The notes beneath the pieces were generated by a model, which was not told the DNA's origin, made no database searches, and saw nothing but the letters and a program-made list of their open reading frames with translations. From positions 3,410,001 through 3,474,000 of the forward strand of contig NZ_JANADO010000001.1 of the NCBI RefSeq assembly GCF_024199845.1: a stretch of DNA of 64,000 nt, given 5' to 3'. Of this stretch, positions 48,323 to 57,770 are shown one piece after another. The position numbers and the translations under genes were made by a program. The DNA is from Bradyrhizobium sp. CCGB12 (lineage in GTDB: Bacteria; Pseudomonadota; Alphaproteobacteria; Rhizobiales; Xanthobacteraceae). Positions within the stretch are counted from its first letter, which is position 1. Every line of letters begins with the position of its first letter.

Positions 48323-50370
48323 GCCGCAATCCCCTTCTCCAGGCGCGCCCGATAGGCGGGCGCCTGCGGGAACAGCCCGCGGCGGATGCCGACCAATCCG
48401 ATCAGGGCATCCTCCCGCGCCTGCGGGTTGGGATCTTTCACGGCCGCCGCCAATGCAGCATCGATGCGTGCGAGCAATTCAGCCGGCATTCCTCCCCCGG
48501 TATGGCGGCGGAACGCGACGGCGAGCTGGTCGAGCATGTCGTCGAGCACGAAGAGCGTAGGTGCGGCGAGCCCGTAGCGGGCGCGCCTGAGGTCGATGAT
48601 GTTGATTCCGATGCGAACCTGCGCCAGGCTGTCGGCATCACGGCGGTCGCTCTCCGAAACGAAGGCGATGCGCTGCACCAGCAGCGTCAGCCGATGCAGC
48701 ATCAGGCCGGCGAACTCGGCCCGATCATGCTTGCCACGACGTTCGGCGGCGACCGCGAGCGTCTTCCAGCTCGACAGCACGAGGCGATTGGCGACCCATT
48801 CGGCGCCCACCCCGCGCGCGATGCGCGTCACGAGTTCGGCGATGACGACCCCAACGAAGAAGGCGACGGCGGAATTGGCATAGGACGCGAAGTCCGCACT
48901 GTAAGTCGATTGCAGCGCGAGCAAAGTCGCCGTATTGGCCGCGAGTGCCAGGCCGGTGCCAGCCGTTGCCGGCCGCGCGATGAGGAAGCCATAGAGCAGG
49001 AAGGTCGGCGCCAGCGCGAGGACCAAAACCTCGAGGTGTGAGATCGCGGGGACCAGCGCGAACAGATAGACCGCAACGACCACGATGGCGACCAGCGACC
49101 ACAGACCGAAGCTGCGGATGAAGCGCGCGGGCTCGTCCTGCGCCGCGAAGAACGAGCAGGCAATCGCCGCCATCATCGGTGCCGAGGCACCGTCCGGCCA
49201 GCCGGCGCCGATCCAGAATGCGCAGCAGATCAGGATAGCCGTGGCCGCACCAGCCGCCGACCACAGGGCAAGGCCGCGATCCCTGTGGCGCACGGGCGCA
49301 GCACCCGCCTCGGAATGAAACGCCAGATCGGCGGTTGAGACGCCGCGGTTCTCGGCGATCGCCTCTGTGAGGACACGGCAATCACGCGAGAGGTCGACAA
49401 GCTCGCGCAGCCGCGACAACAGGCTCGTGGTGATGATCCGCTCCCAGGAGGCGCTGTCGTCGAGCACCGCCTGTCGCTCTGCGATCGCGGCGCGGATCCG
49501 TTCCGCCGGCTGGCGTGCGCTGACGTCGCTGACAATCCATTGCGCGAGATCCTCCAGCAGCCGCTTCAGCTCGCCCTGCCGGCGCAGCGTTTCCTCCCCT
49601 AACGCGGCCAGCCGATCCTCCAGAGAGGCGATCACCGGCAACATCATCAGCATGCGCAGCCGGATCTCGCTGAGGCCGCTCACGGCGTTGCGATCCGTCA
49701 GCCGGTCATAGGCAAGATGGGTGGAAAGCGTGTCGATCTCGACGATGTCGACCGCGAGCTTGATGCGCCTGGCGCGGCGGGTTTCGCTGGTGCCCTCGCG
49801 CAGCAGCACGATCTGGCTGAGGCGGCGCGCATCCGCCAGCCAGGTATCGACCCGGCCCGCGACCGCGGGCGCGACGCTGCGGGGAAACACGATGGTCGAG
49901 ACCAGGCTCGCACAGATGATGCCGAGGGAAATCTCCTCCACCCGGGCAACGGCGGTATCGAAGATGGCGCCGGGCTCGGACACCGAGGGAAAGCCGATCA
50001 ACGCAACCGTGTAGCCGGCGAGCATGAAGACGTAACTGCGCGGCGTACCGTCGAGCAGCGAAAGGTAGAGACAGAGTCCGACCCAGAGCGCGATGGCGAG
50101 GCAAAGCAGTTCCGGCGCATTGATCAGGTTTGGCACCAGCGCCACCGTCATGGTCGCGCCGACCAGCGTCCCCATCACGCGGAAGAAGGCCTTCGAGCTC
50201 GTCGCACCCGCCAGCGGCTGCGAGGTGATGTAGACGGTCGCCATGGCCCAATAGGGCCTCGGCAGATCCATCGCCAGCGCGATGACGAGCGCCAGCATCG
50301 ACGCGGCGAACGTCTTCAAAGCGAAGATGAGGTCCGCGTGGCGGACCAGGAACGGCTCATCTGCGCGCAT
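48319..50370 (-). CDS. FUSC family transporter (AaeB-like aromatic acid exporter)
   Basis: A 683-residue protein with two membrane halves. The first (FALKTFAASMLALVIALAMDLPRPYWAMATVYITSQPLAGATSSKAFFRVMGTLVG) and the second (LALWSAAGAATAILICCAFWIGAGWPDGASAPMMAAIACSFFA) match FUSC, with cytoplasmic helical regions after each. E. coli AaeB exports p-hydroxybenzoate and related acids. The gene order MarR-FUSC-DUF1656-HlyD with 2-bp or overlapping junctions shows a single operon. Confidence 0.93.
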   Translation of the reverse strand: MRADEPFLVRHADLIFALKTFAASMLALVIALAMDLPRPYWAMATVYITSQPLAGATSSKAFFRVMGTLVGATMTVALVPNLINAPELLCLAIALWVGLCLYLSLLDGTPRSYVFMLAGYTVALIGFPSVSEPGAIFDTAVARVEEISLGIICASLVSTIVFPRSVAPAVAGRVDTWLADARRLSQIVLLREGTSETRRARRIKLAVDIVEIDTLSTHLAYDRLTDRNAVSGLSEIRLRMLMMLPVIASLEDRLAALGEETLRRQGELKRLLEDLAQWIVSDVSARQPAERIRAAIAERQAVLDDSASWERIITTSLLSRLRELVDLSRDCRVLTEAIAENRGVSTADLAFHSEAGAAPVRHRDRGLALWSAAGAATAILICCAFWIGAGWPDGASAPMMAAIACSFFAAQDEPARFIRSFGLWSLVAIVVVAVYLFALVPAISHLEVLVLALAPTFLLYGFLIARPATAGTGLALAANTATLLALQSTYSADFASYANSAVAFFVGVVIAELVTRIARGVGAEWVANRLVLSSWKTLAVAAERRGKHDRAEFAGLMLHRLTLLVQRIAFVSESDRRDADSLAQVRIGINIIDLRRARYGLAAPTLFVLDDMLDQLAVAFRRHTGGGMPAELLARIDAALAAAVKDPNPQAREDALIGLVGIRRGLFPQAPAYRARLEKGIAA

Positions 50371-50372
50371 GA

Positions 50373-50846
50373 CTATTTCGCCTCGGGGCCGGCCTTGACG
50401 TCTTGCAGGCGATTGGCCCGCTGCTCGATGCGCTGGAGCGTCTCGAAGGTTATCGCAAGTTCCTCGGTGCCGATATCCCTCAGCAGGCTTGCCCGCACCC
50501 TGCGCAGTACCCGGTTGGTTTCCTCGACCTTGGCCTCACCCGCTTTGGTCAGATGTAGCGTTTTGGCACGGCGGTCGGTTGGGTCTTCGCGGCGCTCCAC
50601 CAATCCTTCGGCCTGCAGCAGGTCGATCAGCCGGACCAGCGACGGACCCTCGATGCCAAGCTCGTCAGCAAGCACACCCTGGCGGACGTTCTCACCCTGG
50701 CGAGACAGCACCAGAAGCGGAATCGCGGTCGCATAGGACAGGCCATGATCGGACAGCGCCTGGTCCGACTCGCGGCGCCAGATTCGGCCGAGGCGCGTGA
50801 CGAGCCGGCCGATTTCGGCGTGGATGTGAGCCTGCGAGGGAGCCAT
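50373..50846 (-). CDS. MarR family regulator of the efflux operon
   Basis: A 157-residue winged-helix regulator: LGRIWRRESDQALSDHGLSYATAIPLLVLSRQ, then QGVLADELGIEGPSLVRLIDLLQAEGLVERREDPTDRRAKTLHLT, the MarR recognition helix and wing. First gene of the FUSC operon (2 bp before it) and divergent from an MFS gene, so probably an autoregulator that responds to an aromatic acid. Confidence 0.92.
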   Translation of the reverse strand: MAPSQAHIHAEIGRLVTRLGRIWRRESDQALSDHGLSYATAIPLLVLSRQGENVRQGVLADELGIEGPSLVRLIDLLQAEGLVERREDPTDRRAKTLHLTKAGEAKVEETNRVLRRVRASLLRDIGTEELAITFETLQRIEQRANRLQDVKAGPEAK

Positions 50847-50862
50847 GCAAATTAGATAGGAC

Positions 50863-50890
50863 GCAAACTATTAGCCTGCAACTATATAAT
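50863..50890. promoter_or_regulatory. Possible MarR binding region (A/T-rich direct repeats)
   Basis: GCAAACTATTAG (50863-50874) and GCAACTATATAAT (50878-50890) are similar direct repeats 15 bp apart in the 90-bp gap between the divergent MarR and MFS genes. The region is the most A/T-rich near the promoters and includes likely -10 elements. Regulatory meaning is inferred from position. Confidence 0.35.
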
Positions 50891-50936
50891 TGAGGATAGC
50901 CCGATTGATCACGGAGAAGCGAAGAGGACAACGCAG

Positions 50937-52184
50937 GTGGGATCGGATTCCGCGACCGAGGCACCGGAGGCGATGGGCGACAGCGCGCTGACGCTGGTCC
51001 CGACCTTCGTCGTCGTGGCAGTCGATGCCACCGGTATGGGCATCATCCTGCCGCTCCTGCCGTTTTATTCGCAGCGCCTAGGCGCTTCGCCGTTCCTGAT
51101 CGGCGCCCTGATCTCGGTCTATGCCGTCTGCCAGCTCATCGCGGGCCCTGTGGTCGGCATGCTCTCGGACCGCTACGGCCGGCGGAAGATTCTGATCGTG
51201 AGCCAGATCGGAACGCTGATCGGCTTCGTCCTGCTCGCACTCGCGGGCAACCTCACGCTGGTGTTTCTGGCGCGCATCGTCGACGGCCTGACATCGGGCA
51301 ACATCTCGGTCGCGCACGCCTATGCCGCCGAGCACAGCGGGCCGGCAACCCGCAAGCAAGCGCTCGGCATGACCAGCGGCGCAATCGGGACCGGGCTGCT
51401 GCTCGGCCCTGCTCTCTCGAGCTTCCTCGTGCACTATGGCCAGACCGCACCGGTGTGGGCTGCGGCCGCACTCTCCTTGATCAGCATCTTCGCAACGATC
51501 GCCCTGCTCCCGCCGGATCACTCCGCGTCCGAGCCGCTCTACCACCATCGCGTGCCCGAGCCGACGCTGACCCGCAGCCTGCTCGGCATGCGTTGCGCTT
51601 GGCGCCTGCTCGGCCTGCTCATCGTGTTCTTCTTCGTCAACTCGATGTTCCTGTCGCAGATCGGCCTGTTCCTGTCCGCGCGGTTCTCCTGGGACGGACA
51701 TTCCTTCGGCGCGCGCGAGCTCGGCTGGACGTTCGCCTATACCGGCTTCATCAACATGATAGTCCAAGGGCTGCTCATCACGCGCGCGAACCTGATCGCC
51801 TCCGACCGCAGCATCGTGGTAGCGGCATTCGCCTGTATGGGTCTTGGGTTTGCTGGCCTTGCCACGGGCAACAATATCAGCCTGCTCGCGATCAATCTCA
51901 CGCTGATCATCGTCGGCACCATGTTCGCACGGAGCACGCTGACGGCGGAGCTGTCGCACAGCACCGCCATCAACCGCCAGGGCATGATCATGGGCCTCAA
52001 TCAGTCGCTGATGTCGGGTGCGAACATCAGCGCCCCGCTGGTGAGCGGTGCGCTGATCGGCCATCGGCTGTTCGTCCCGTGGGCGCTGGTAATGGCTGCA
52101 GTCGCGGTCATCGGCGCCGCGCTTGCCGGCCAGTTACTCGATACGCCACGGACGCGCGCGCCCTCACCTCACTTCACCAGATAG
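50937..52184 (+). CDS. MFS transporter, TetA-like drug:H+ antiporter
   Basis: A 415-residue 12-helix carrier. GTG 50937 has AGAGGA seven bases upstream; an ATG at 50973 has its Shine-Dalgarno too close. Family motifs include ATGMGIILPLLPFYSQRLGAS, AGPVVGMLSDRYGRRKILI and FLARIVDGLTSGNISVAHAY. It resembles tetracycline-type exporters. Divergent from the MarR gene and likely co-regulated. Its 3' end overlaps the binding-protein gene on the other strand by 16 bp. Confidence 0.9.
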   Translation: MGSDSATEAPEAMGDSALTLVPTFVVVAVDATGMGIILPLLPFYSQRLGASPFLIGALISVYAVCQLIAGPVVGMLSDRYGRRKILIVSQIGTLIGFVLLALAGNLTLVFLARIVDGLTSGNISVAHAYAAEHSGPATRKQALGMTSGAIGTGLLLGPALSSFLVHYGQTAPVWAAAALSLISIFATIALLPPDHSASEPLYHHRVPEPTLTRSLLGMRCAWRLLGLLIVFFFVNSMFLSQIGLFLSARFSWDGHSFGARELGWTFAYTGFINMIVQGLLITRANLIASDRSIVVAAFACMGLGFAGLATGNNISLLAINLTLIIVGTMFARSTLTAELSHSTAINRQGMIMGLNQSLMSGANISAPLVSGALIGHRLFVPWALVMAAVAVIGAALAGQLLDTPRTRAPSPHFTR

Positions 52185-53077
52185 ACGTCCGGATCGGCGC
52201 TTGAGCTCGGCGTCTTGAAGGCCTGACGCAAGGCTGCCGACATCGGGACGTTGTAGTTGAGGCCGTTCGGCGGCGTCGGCGATTGCAGCCACTTCTTGTA
52301 GAGCACCTCGATCTCCGGGCTTGCGTAGAGATCCGCCGTGGCGCGGTCGGCGAGCGCCTTGAACGGGGCATCCTCCCGCCGCAACATGATCCCGTAGGGC
52401 TCCGGTTTCGAGAAAGTCTCCTCGCTGATCATGAAGGCCTGCGGCTCCTTGGAGCGCGCGATCGCAACCGCGAGCTGGACGTCGTCGAGCGCATAGGCCT
52501 GGGCGCGGTCGGTCTCCAGCAACAGGAACGCCTCGGCCTGATCCACGGCCGGCATGATCTTGATACCGAGATTGCGCTCGGTATTGACCTTGGCGAGCTG
52601 GTTCAGGTTGACCGAGCCGGCCACCGCGGTGACCGCCTTGCCCTTGAGGTCATCAATGGTGTTGATCTTGGCAGCCTTCTTGGCCGCGAATCGCGTCGCG
52701 CTGAGGAAGTGCGTGTTGGTGAAGGCGACCTGCTTCTGGCGATCGGCGTTGTTGGTGGTCGCTGAGCAATGCAGATCGAGCGTGCCGTTGACCATCAGCG
52801 GAATCCGGTTCGACGACGTCACCGCGACGTAGTCGACGGCGATGTCGGACATGCCGAGCTGCTTCTTCACGGCGTCCACGATCCCGAGACAGATGTCCAT
52901 GGCAAAGCCGACCGGCTTCTGGTTGCCGTCGAGGTAACTGAACGGGACCGAGGCCTCCTGATAGCCCAGCGTGATCTTCTTGGTCTCCTTGACCTTCTGG
53001 AGCGTGCCCGACAGGTCTTCGGCTGAAGCGGCCCCCGCAAGACATGTCAGGGCCAGGATAACGGTGGGTAGGCGCAT
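52169..53077 (-). CDS. Amino acid ABC transporter substrate-binding protein (orphan)
   Basis: A 302-residue SBP_bac_3 protein. The signal peptide MRLPTVILALTCLAGAASAE is followed by GTLQKVKETKKITLGYQEASVPFSYLDGNQKPVGFAMDICLGIVDAVKKQLG, the GltI-like ligand domain. SNRIPLMVNGTLDLHCSATTNNADRQKQVAFT supports a glutamate/aspartate-type binding site. No permease or ATPase genes are beside it, so it must use a pump encoded elsewhere or act as a sensor. Confidence 0.92.
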   Translation of the reverse strand: MRLPTVILALTCLAGAASAEDLSGTLQKVKETKKITLGYQEASVPFSYLDGNQKPVGFAMDICLGIVDAVKKQLGMSDIAVDYVAVTSSNRIPLMVNGTLDLHCSATTNNADRQKQVAFTNTHFLSATRFAAKKAAKINTIDDLKGKAVTAVAGSVNLNQLAKVNTERNLGIKIMPAVDQAEAFLLLETDRAQAYALDDVQLAVAIARSKEPQAFMISEETFSKPEPYGIMLRREDAPFKALADRATADLYASPEIEVLYKKWLQSPTPPNGLNYNVPMSAALRQAFKTPSSSADPDVYLVK

Positions 53078-53260
53078 CGGGGACTCCTAGGCTCCTGAGG
53101 GTGCTTGCGCCTCCACGCCGGGCGCAATCACGGAAGTTGATAGCGCAGGTACGCGCCAGCCGCCAGACGGGCTTGCGACTATCAGCTATCGCGGCTTTCG
53201 ATATGATGAGTGACAGTTTGTCGCCACCGAAGCGGCTTCGCCTCGGCGGCGCGATGGTCC

Positions 53261-53680
53261 TTAAGCGTCTATGCCGCGCTGGACCAGGATGCGTTCGGCA
53301 CTGTCATTCCAGACATCCATCTTCGCGATCTTGCCGTTCCGCACCACGAAGCGGTCGACGTAGCGGTTGCCCTCGAAGGCGGTCCCATCCTTCCATTCGC
53401 CATACAGCGTTCCGACGCTGTAAACGATGGTTTCGCCGTTACCCGGACAGACGTCGAACCGGTCCATCTTCTTCTTGACCCAGCGGTAGCGTTTGGCGTT
53501 GAAGGCGGTCGGCCCCCGGGGATGGTCGAACTCGCGGCCGCCGGTGAACGTAATGATCGTGCCCGGCGCGACATAGGCTGCCGCGGCGTCGGGATCGGGA
53601 ATCATCGATGCTGTCAGATAGGCTTTCACGATCTCCGCGTCCGACAATGATCCGGTCTCGGCTTCGGCGGTTGCGGACAT
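53261..53680 (-). CDS. NTF2-like/SnoaL-type protein
   Basis: A 139-residue protein; ATG 53680 follows CAGGAGAGCGCC. The cone-fold features are visible: an N-terminal helix (SDAEIVKAYLTASMIPDPDAAAAYVAPGTIITFTGG), a beta sheet, and YVDRFVVRNGKIAKMDVWNDSAERIL near the end. Such proteins are isomerases, hydrolases or ligand-binding subunits. The specific role is unknown. Confidence 0.8.
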   Translation of the reverse strand: MSATAEAETGSLSDAEIVKAYLTASMIPDPDAAAAYVAPGTIITFTGGREFDHPRGPTAFNAKRYRWVKKKMDRFDVCPGNGETIVYSVGTLYGEWKDGTAFEGNRYVDRFVVRNGKIAKMDVWNDSAERILVQRGIDA

Positions 53681-53827
53681 GGCGCGCTCTCCTGAATTTG
53701 CCAAATACTATCGCCGGCCCGTCGGAATGCATGCATATATTATGAACATCTGCCCTGCTGCCGTGGAGCGATCCGGGCCCCGTGCCGCGATTGACTGCGG
53801 CATTTTCCCGCCGCAAAAGTCGTTACC

Positions 53828-55069
53828 ATGAGCACGCAGACCGCCTTCGACCTGATCTTCCGTAACGCACTGTTGCGATCATCCGCCGCCCCTGTCGATA
53901 TCGGCGTAAAGGCGGGCCGCATTGCCGCGATCGAACCGCGGCTCGCTTGCGAGGCCATCGAGGTCGATCTCGGCGGCCGCCTCGCTTTGCCCGGCTTCGT
54001 CGATACCCACATCCATCTCGACAAGGCCTGCCTGCTCGGCCGCTGCGGGCATGACCACGGCAGCGTCTCGGACGCCATCCGCGCCGTTGCCGGGATGAAG
54101 CGCGATTTCACCGTCGAGGACGTCTATGCCAGGGGCGCCCGGGTGCTCGAACGTGCGATCGTGCACGGCACGACGCGCATGCGCACCCATGTCGAGATCG
54201 ACCCGCGCATCGCCTTGCGCGGCTTCGAGGCGGTCAGGGCGCTGAAGCGCGACTATGCTTGGGCGATCGACCTGTCGCTCTGCGTCTTTCCGCAGGAGGG
54301 CCTGACCAACGATCCCGGCAGCGAAGACCTGCTGATCAAAGCGCTGCGCAATGGCGGCGAGGTGATCGGCGGCTGTCCCTATACGGACACCGACCCGACC
54401 GCCCATCTCGAGCGCATCTTCGATCTTGCGCAGGAATTCGACGTCGATGTCGACCTCCATCTCGATTTCGATCTCGACCCCTCCTGGTGGCACCTTGACG
54501 AAGTCTGCCGGCAGACCGAACGGCGCAACTATGGGGGACGCGTGGCGATCGGCCACGCCACCAAGCTCTCGGCCTTGCCGCCCGAACGGATGAAGGCCGC
54601 CACCGCGCAACTGGCAAGATCAGGCGTTGCCGTTACCGTGCTGCCCGCAACCGATCTCTATCTGATGGGGCGCGAGGCCACCCACAACGCGCCGCGCGGG
54701 CTGACGCTCGCCCACAAGCTCGCGGGCGACGGCGTGGTGTGTTCGGTCGCCACCAACAACGTGCTCAATCCGTTCACGCCGTTCGGTGACGCTTCGCTGC
54801 TGCGGATGGCAAACTTCTACGCCAATGTCGCGCACGCCTCGGTCAGCGATTTCGAGGCCTGTCTCGATCTCGTGACCGAGCTGCCGGCACGGCTGATGAA
54901 CCTTGATGACTATGGCATCAAGGTCGGCAACCCCGCCGATCTCGTTGTGCTCGACACCCAAGACAGCCGCTTCGCCATCGCGGAGCTGCCTGATGTCGTG
55001 ATGGGCTTCAAGGCTGGCCGACAAACTTTTGAGCGGCCGCAGCCGAATCTGTTTCGTCCCCGGAGCTGA
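53828..55069 (+). CDS. Cytosine deaminase-like amidohydrolase with altered active site
   Basis: A 413-residue amidohydrolase. Metal ligands His61 and His63 lie in GFVDTHIHLDKACLLGRCGHDHG, His211 in DVDLHLDFD and His243 in GHATKLS. In E. coli CodA, a Glu three positions after the third His and an Asp in GHDD are catalytic; here they appear as Phe214 and Asn310 (VATNNVLNPF). The conserved NN motif suggests a distinct subfamily, perhaps with other substrates or no deaminase activity. It is followed 79 bp later by a second amidohydrolase. The alignment was made by eye. Confidence 0.85.
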   Translation: MSTQTAFDLIFRNALLRSSAAPVDIGVKAGRIAAIEPRLACEAIEVDLGGRLALPGFVDTHIHLDKACLLGRCGHDHGSVSDAIRAVAGMKRDFTVEDVYARGARVLERAIVHGTTRMRTHVEIDPRIALRGFEAVRALKRDYAWAIDLSLCVFPQEGLTNDPGSEDLLIKALRNGGEVIGGCPYTDTDPTAHLERIFDLAQEFDVDVDLHLDFDLDPSWWHLDEVCRQTERRNYGGRVAIGHATKLSALPPERMKAATAQLARSGVAVTVLPATDLYLMGREATHNAPRGLTLAHKLAGDGVVCSVATNNVLNPFTPFGDASLLRMANFYANVAHASVSDFEACLDLVTELPARLMNLDDYGIKVGNPADLVVLDTQDSRFAIAELPDVVMGFKAGRQTFERPQPNLFRPRS

Positions 55070-55148
55070 GCGGCCCTCGCCTCCCATATCGCTTCCTGCA
55101 AGCAGCTTGCGCGACTATCATCGCAGATCGACCAACGGAGGAACCAAA

Positions 55149-56354
55149 ATGGCCTTCGACACAATTTTCTTGAACGCGCGTTTCGACGGCGGGTCCCGTC
55201 ATCACATCGCGGTCAAGGACGGCCGCATTGCTGCGATCATGCCTGCGGACCAACCGCCTACCGGCATCGAGACGATCGACCTCGGCAATGCCCTCGTCGT
55301 CCCCGGCTTCGTGGAAGGCCACATCCATCTCGACACCAGCTTCTATGGCGATGCCTGGCGTCCGCACAAGCCCTGCACGGACGGCTTCGACGTACATGAG
55401 CGCGTCGCCTTCCAGGCGCAGAACATGGCTGAGGCCGCGCCGATGGACGTGCGGGCGCGCAACCAGCTCGACCTCTGCATCGGACACGGCACCACGCAGA
55501 TGCGCAGCCATGTCATGGTGGACGGCTCGGTTGGACTGAAATCGCTCGAGACGATTTTGCGCGTGCGCGAGGAATACCGGGGCCTGATCGACATCCAGCT
55601 CGTCGCCTTTCCCCAGAGCGGCATATTGGCAAGCCCGGGCACACCGCAATTGCTCGACGAAGCCATCGGGCTCGGCGCTGACCTCGTCGGCGGGCTCGAT
55701 CCCGCCAGCTTCGATCGCGATGTTGAGAAACATCTCGACGTCGTGTTCGGCGTCGCCAACAAGCATGGCGTCGATGTCGACATTCATCTGCACGACATGG
55801 GCACGCTGGGCACCTTCGAGATCGAGCAGATCGCGGCGCGCACGCGTGCGCTCGGCATGGAAGGGCGTGTCGCGATCAGCCACGCTTACGGGCTCGGCGA
55901 CATCACGACCGACCAACTCAAGAAGATCGCTGAAATTCTCGCCCGTTCCGGCGTCGCGATCATGACCAACGCGCCGGGTGCGCGGCCGTTTCCGCCGATC
56001 CTTGCCCTGCGCAACGCCGGGGTCACTGTCTTCAGCGGCAACGACAACATTCGCGACTCCTGGTGGCCCTATGGCGATGGCGACATGCTGCGCCGGGCGA
56101 TGACGCTCGGCTATCGCTCAGGCTTCAACGTCGACGAAGAGCTGCGCGTCGCCTTCGACGTCGTCACCGTATCAGGCGCCACGGCCTTGCGGCTGGAAGG
56201 CTACGGCCTGCGGGTCGGCGCCAAAGCCGACTTCGTGACCCTGCATGCGGAGCATGTTCCGGAGGCTGTGGTCGGGGTGCCGCAGGGACGATCGGTCTAC
56301 AAGGGAGGCAAGCCTGTCGCATCGAGCGGTAGGATCATGGGGAAGAGGGGCTGA
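55149..56354 (+). CDS. Amidohydrolase, cytosine deaminase/AtzC-like
   Basis: A 401-residue enzyme with a strong ribosome binding site (GGAGGAACC before ATG 55149). His58 and His60 lie in GFVEGHIHLDTSFYGDAW; other active site positions are DVDIHLHD, ISHAYGL and the Asp in FSGNDNIRDSWWPYGDGDM, which keeps the acid lost in its neighbour. The GNDNIRD loop is shared with N-isopropylammelide hydrolase (AtzC) and related deaminases of N-heterocycles. Same strand as the upstream amidohydrolase, so the two probably work together. Confidence 0.88.
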   Translation: MAFDTIFLNARFDGGSRHHIAVKDGRIAAIMPADQPPTGIETIDLGNALVVPGFVEGHIHLDTSFYGDAWRPHKPCTDGFDVHERVAFQAQNMAEAAPMDVRARNQLDLCIGHGTTQMRSHVMVDGSVGLKSLETILRVREEYRGLIDIQLVAFPQSGILASPGTPQLLDEAIGLGADLVGGLDPASFDRDVEKHLDVVFGVANKHGVDVDIHLHDMGTLGTFEIEQIAARTRALGMEGRVAISHAYGLGDITTDQLKKIAEILARSGVAIMTNAPGARPFPPILALRNAGVTVFSGNDNIRDSWWPYGDGDMLRRAMTLGYRSGFNVDEELRVAFDVVTVSGATALRLEGYGLRVGAKADFVTLHAEHVPEAVVGVPQGRSVYKGGKPVASSGRIMGKRG

Positions 56355-56528
56355 TTGCAGCGCGGCATCCGTTCCATATTACCGCCAAATGTTCTAAAAT
56401 TCCGAATCCGGTAGATTACCGGATAGTGGATTCGCTCGAATTCCCGCTATTTAAGCGCATTGCAAGTCCCGCGGTGCCGGTCATGAGAGGCCTGCACTGA
56501 AGTCTGCAGTCAACGGGGAAGCATTGAT

Positions 56529-56834
56529 ATGTTCAGCGCATTCAGCAGCATCGACTATCATTCCATTCGAGCGAGAACGCCGAGCGAAGCTGCCATGAAG
56601 CGGCTCGACGGCATCGGGCATGTCCTGTCGGGCCTCGACCTCACGGGCGTCCGGACGCAGGATGACCTGACGCGCACGCTTCTGACACTCGATACCGCCG
56701 ACAAGTGTATTCGTGCGATCCGCGCAGAATTCCGTACCGAAGTCGCGAGCGATCGACTGGTGCGCAAGGCCGAGAACCTGATGGAGCTGATCGAACGCGC
56801 TCGCGACGAGCTTACGGGCTGCCGGGCAGCATAG
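56529..56834 (+). CDS. Hypothetical protein
   Basis: A 101-residue soluble, mostly helical protein. ATG 56529 follows GGGGAAGC. Visible: GIGHVLSGLDLTGVRTQDDLTRTLLTLDTADKCIRAIRAEFRTE and a C-terminal helix RKAENLMELIERARDEL. No known family was recognised. It is convergent with the DUF1932 gene 15 bp away. Confidence 0.65.
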   Translation: MFSAFSSIDYHSIRARTPSEAAMKRLDGIGHVLSGLDLTGVRTQDDLTRTLLTLDTADKCIRAIRAEFRTEVASDRLVRKAENLMELIERARDELTGCRAA

Positions 56835-56849
56835 TGCTGAGCCGAAGCC

Positions 56850-57770
56850 CTACTTCTCGCGATTGATCTTCGCGAGGATCCGGTCCGCCTCGGCGCGCCA
56901 GTCAGCGCTGCGGGCGAACTCCTTGGTGCCCCTGGTGCCGAACAGTCCTTCATCGGCGAGATCCGCCACCCAGGCCTGCCGCTCGGCCGTGCCCTGCGCT
57001 GACCACGGCGTTAGCCCCGCCTCGCGTACGGTCTCGGCGACCTCCCGCACCTCCTCGGCGCGGCGGCGGCCGTGCTCGATCACGCGCTGGAAGAAATAGG
57101 CGCCCTGCTTCTCCCAATTGATGCCAGGAAAGGTTTCGGCGAGCGAGGCCAGCACTGCATCCTCAACTCCATAAGCACGCGCGGTCGTAAAACTCTCGAT
57201 GACCATGGCCTCCAGGCCCTTGATCATGATGCTGCGGCACATTTTCACCGCGGAGGACACACCGAGCTTGTCGCTGGCAACCCTCGCCGCAAAGCCGATC
57301 GCGTTCAAAAGCGGCTCGAGCTCTCTGGCGCCGGGACCGCCGAGCAGCAGCGGCACCTTGATACGATAAGGCGGCACCGAGGTCATCACCGCGCCTTCGA
57401 CGTAGCGCCCGGCAGCGCCGTCGATCAGCGCGGCGGCGCGCTGCTTGGCACCTGGTGAGGCCGAATTGAAATCCAGGAACCAGGTGCCCTGGTTGATCGC
57501 AGCGGCACAGGCCCTTGCGACCGGAACGGCCTGGCTCGCCGTGACCGCGGATATGATGAAATCGGATTTCCCGGTCAGCTCAGCGTGAGACGCCGCGAGC
57601 GCGACACCAAATTTGGCCGCATGCTCCCTCAGCGAACCGCCCTGCTCGCCGCCGAGCTTGATGTCGTAAGCGGCGACCTTGATGTCCTGCTGGCGCAGAT
57701 CCTCAGCAAGGATCCGGCCGACCTCGCCATAGCCAATCAGCCCGATCTGCCATCGCTTCGGATCCGCCAT
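56850..57770 (-). CDS. NAD(P)-dependent oxidoreductase with DUF1932 domain
   Basis: A 306-residue protein. The N-terminal Rossmann motif is IGLIGYGEVGRILAEDL, followed by SDFIISAVTASQAVPVA and GTWFLDFNSASPGAKQ, as in beta-hydroxyacid dehydrogenases; the C-terminal DUF1932 domain is helical (KMCRSIMIKGLEAMVIES). Last gene of the aromatic operon; it shares one base with the stop/start of the upstream gene. It may reduce or oxidise a 2-hydroxy/keto intermediate. The substrate is unknown. Confidence 0.88.
   Translation of the reverse strand: MADPKRWQIGLIGYGEVGRILAEDLRQQDIKVAAYDIKLGGEQGGSLREHAAKFGVALAASHAELTGKSDFIISAVTASQAVPVARACAAAINQGTWFLDFNSASPGAKQRAAALIDGAAGRYVEGAVMTSVPPYRIKVPLLLGGPGARELEPLLNAIGFAARVASDKLGVSSAVKMCRSIMIKGLEAMVIESFTTARAYGVEDAVLASLAETFPGINWEKQGAYFFQRVIEHGRRRAEEVREVAETVREAGLTPWSAQGTAERQAWVADLADEGLFGTRGTKEFARSADWRAEADRILAKINREK

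Noticed and set aside
56355..56528. Riboswitch or other structured RNA before the 101-residue gene
   Set aside because: Only A/T-rich promoter-like sequence was seen; no conserved RNA motif could be recognised.
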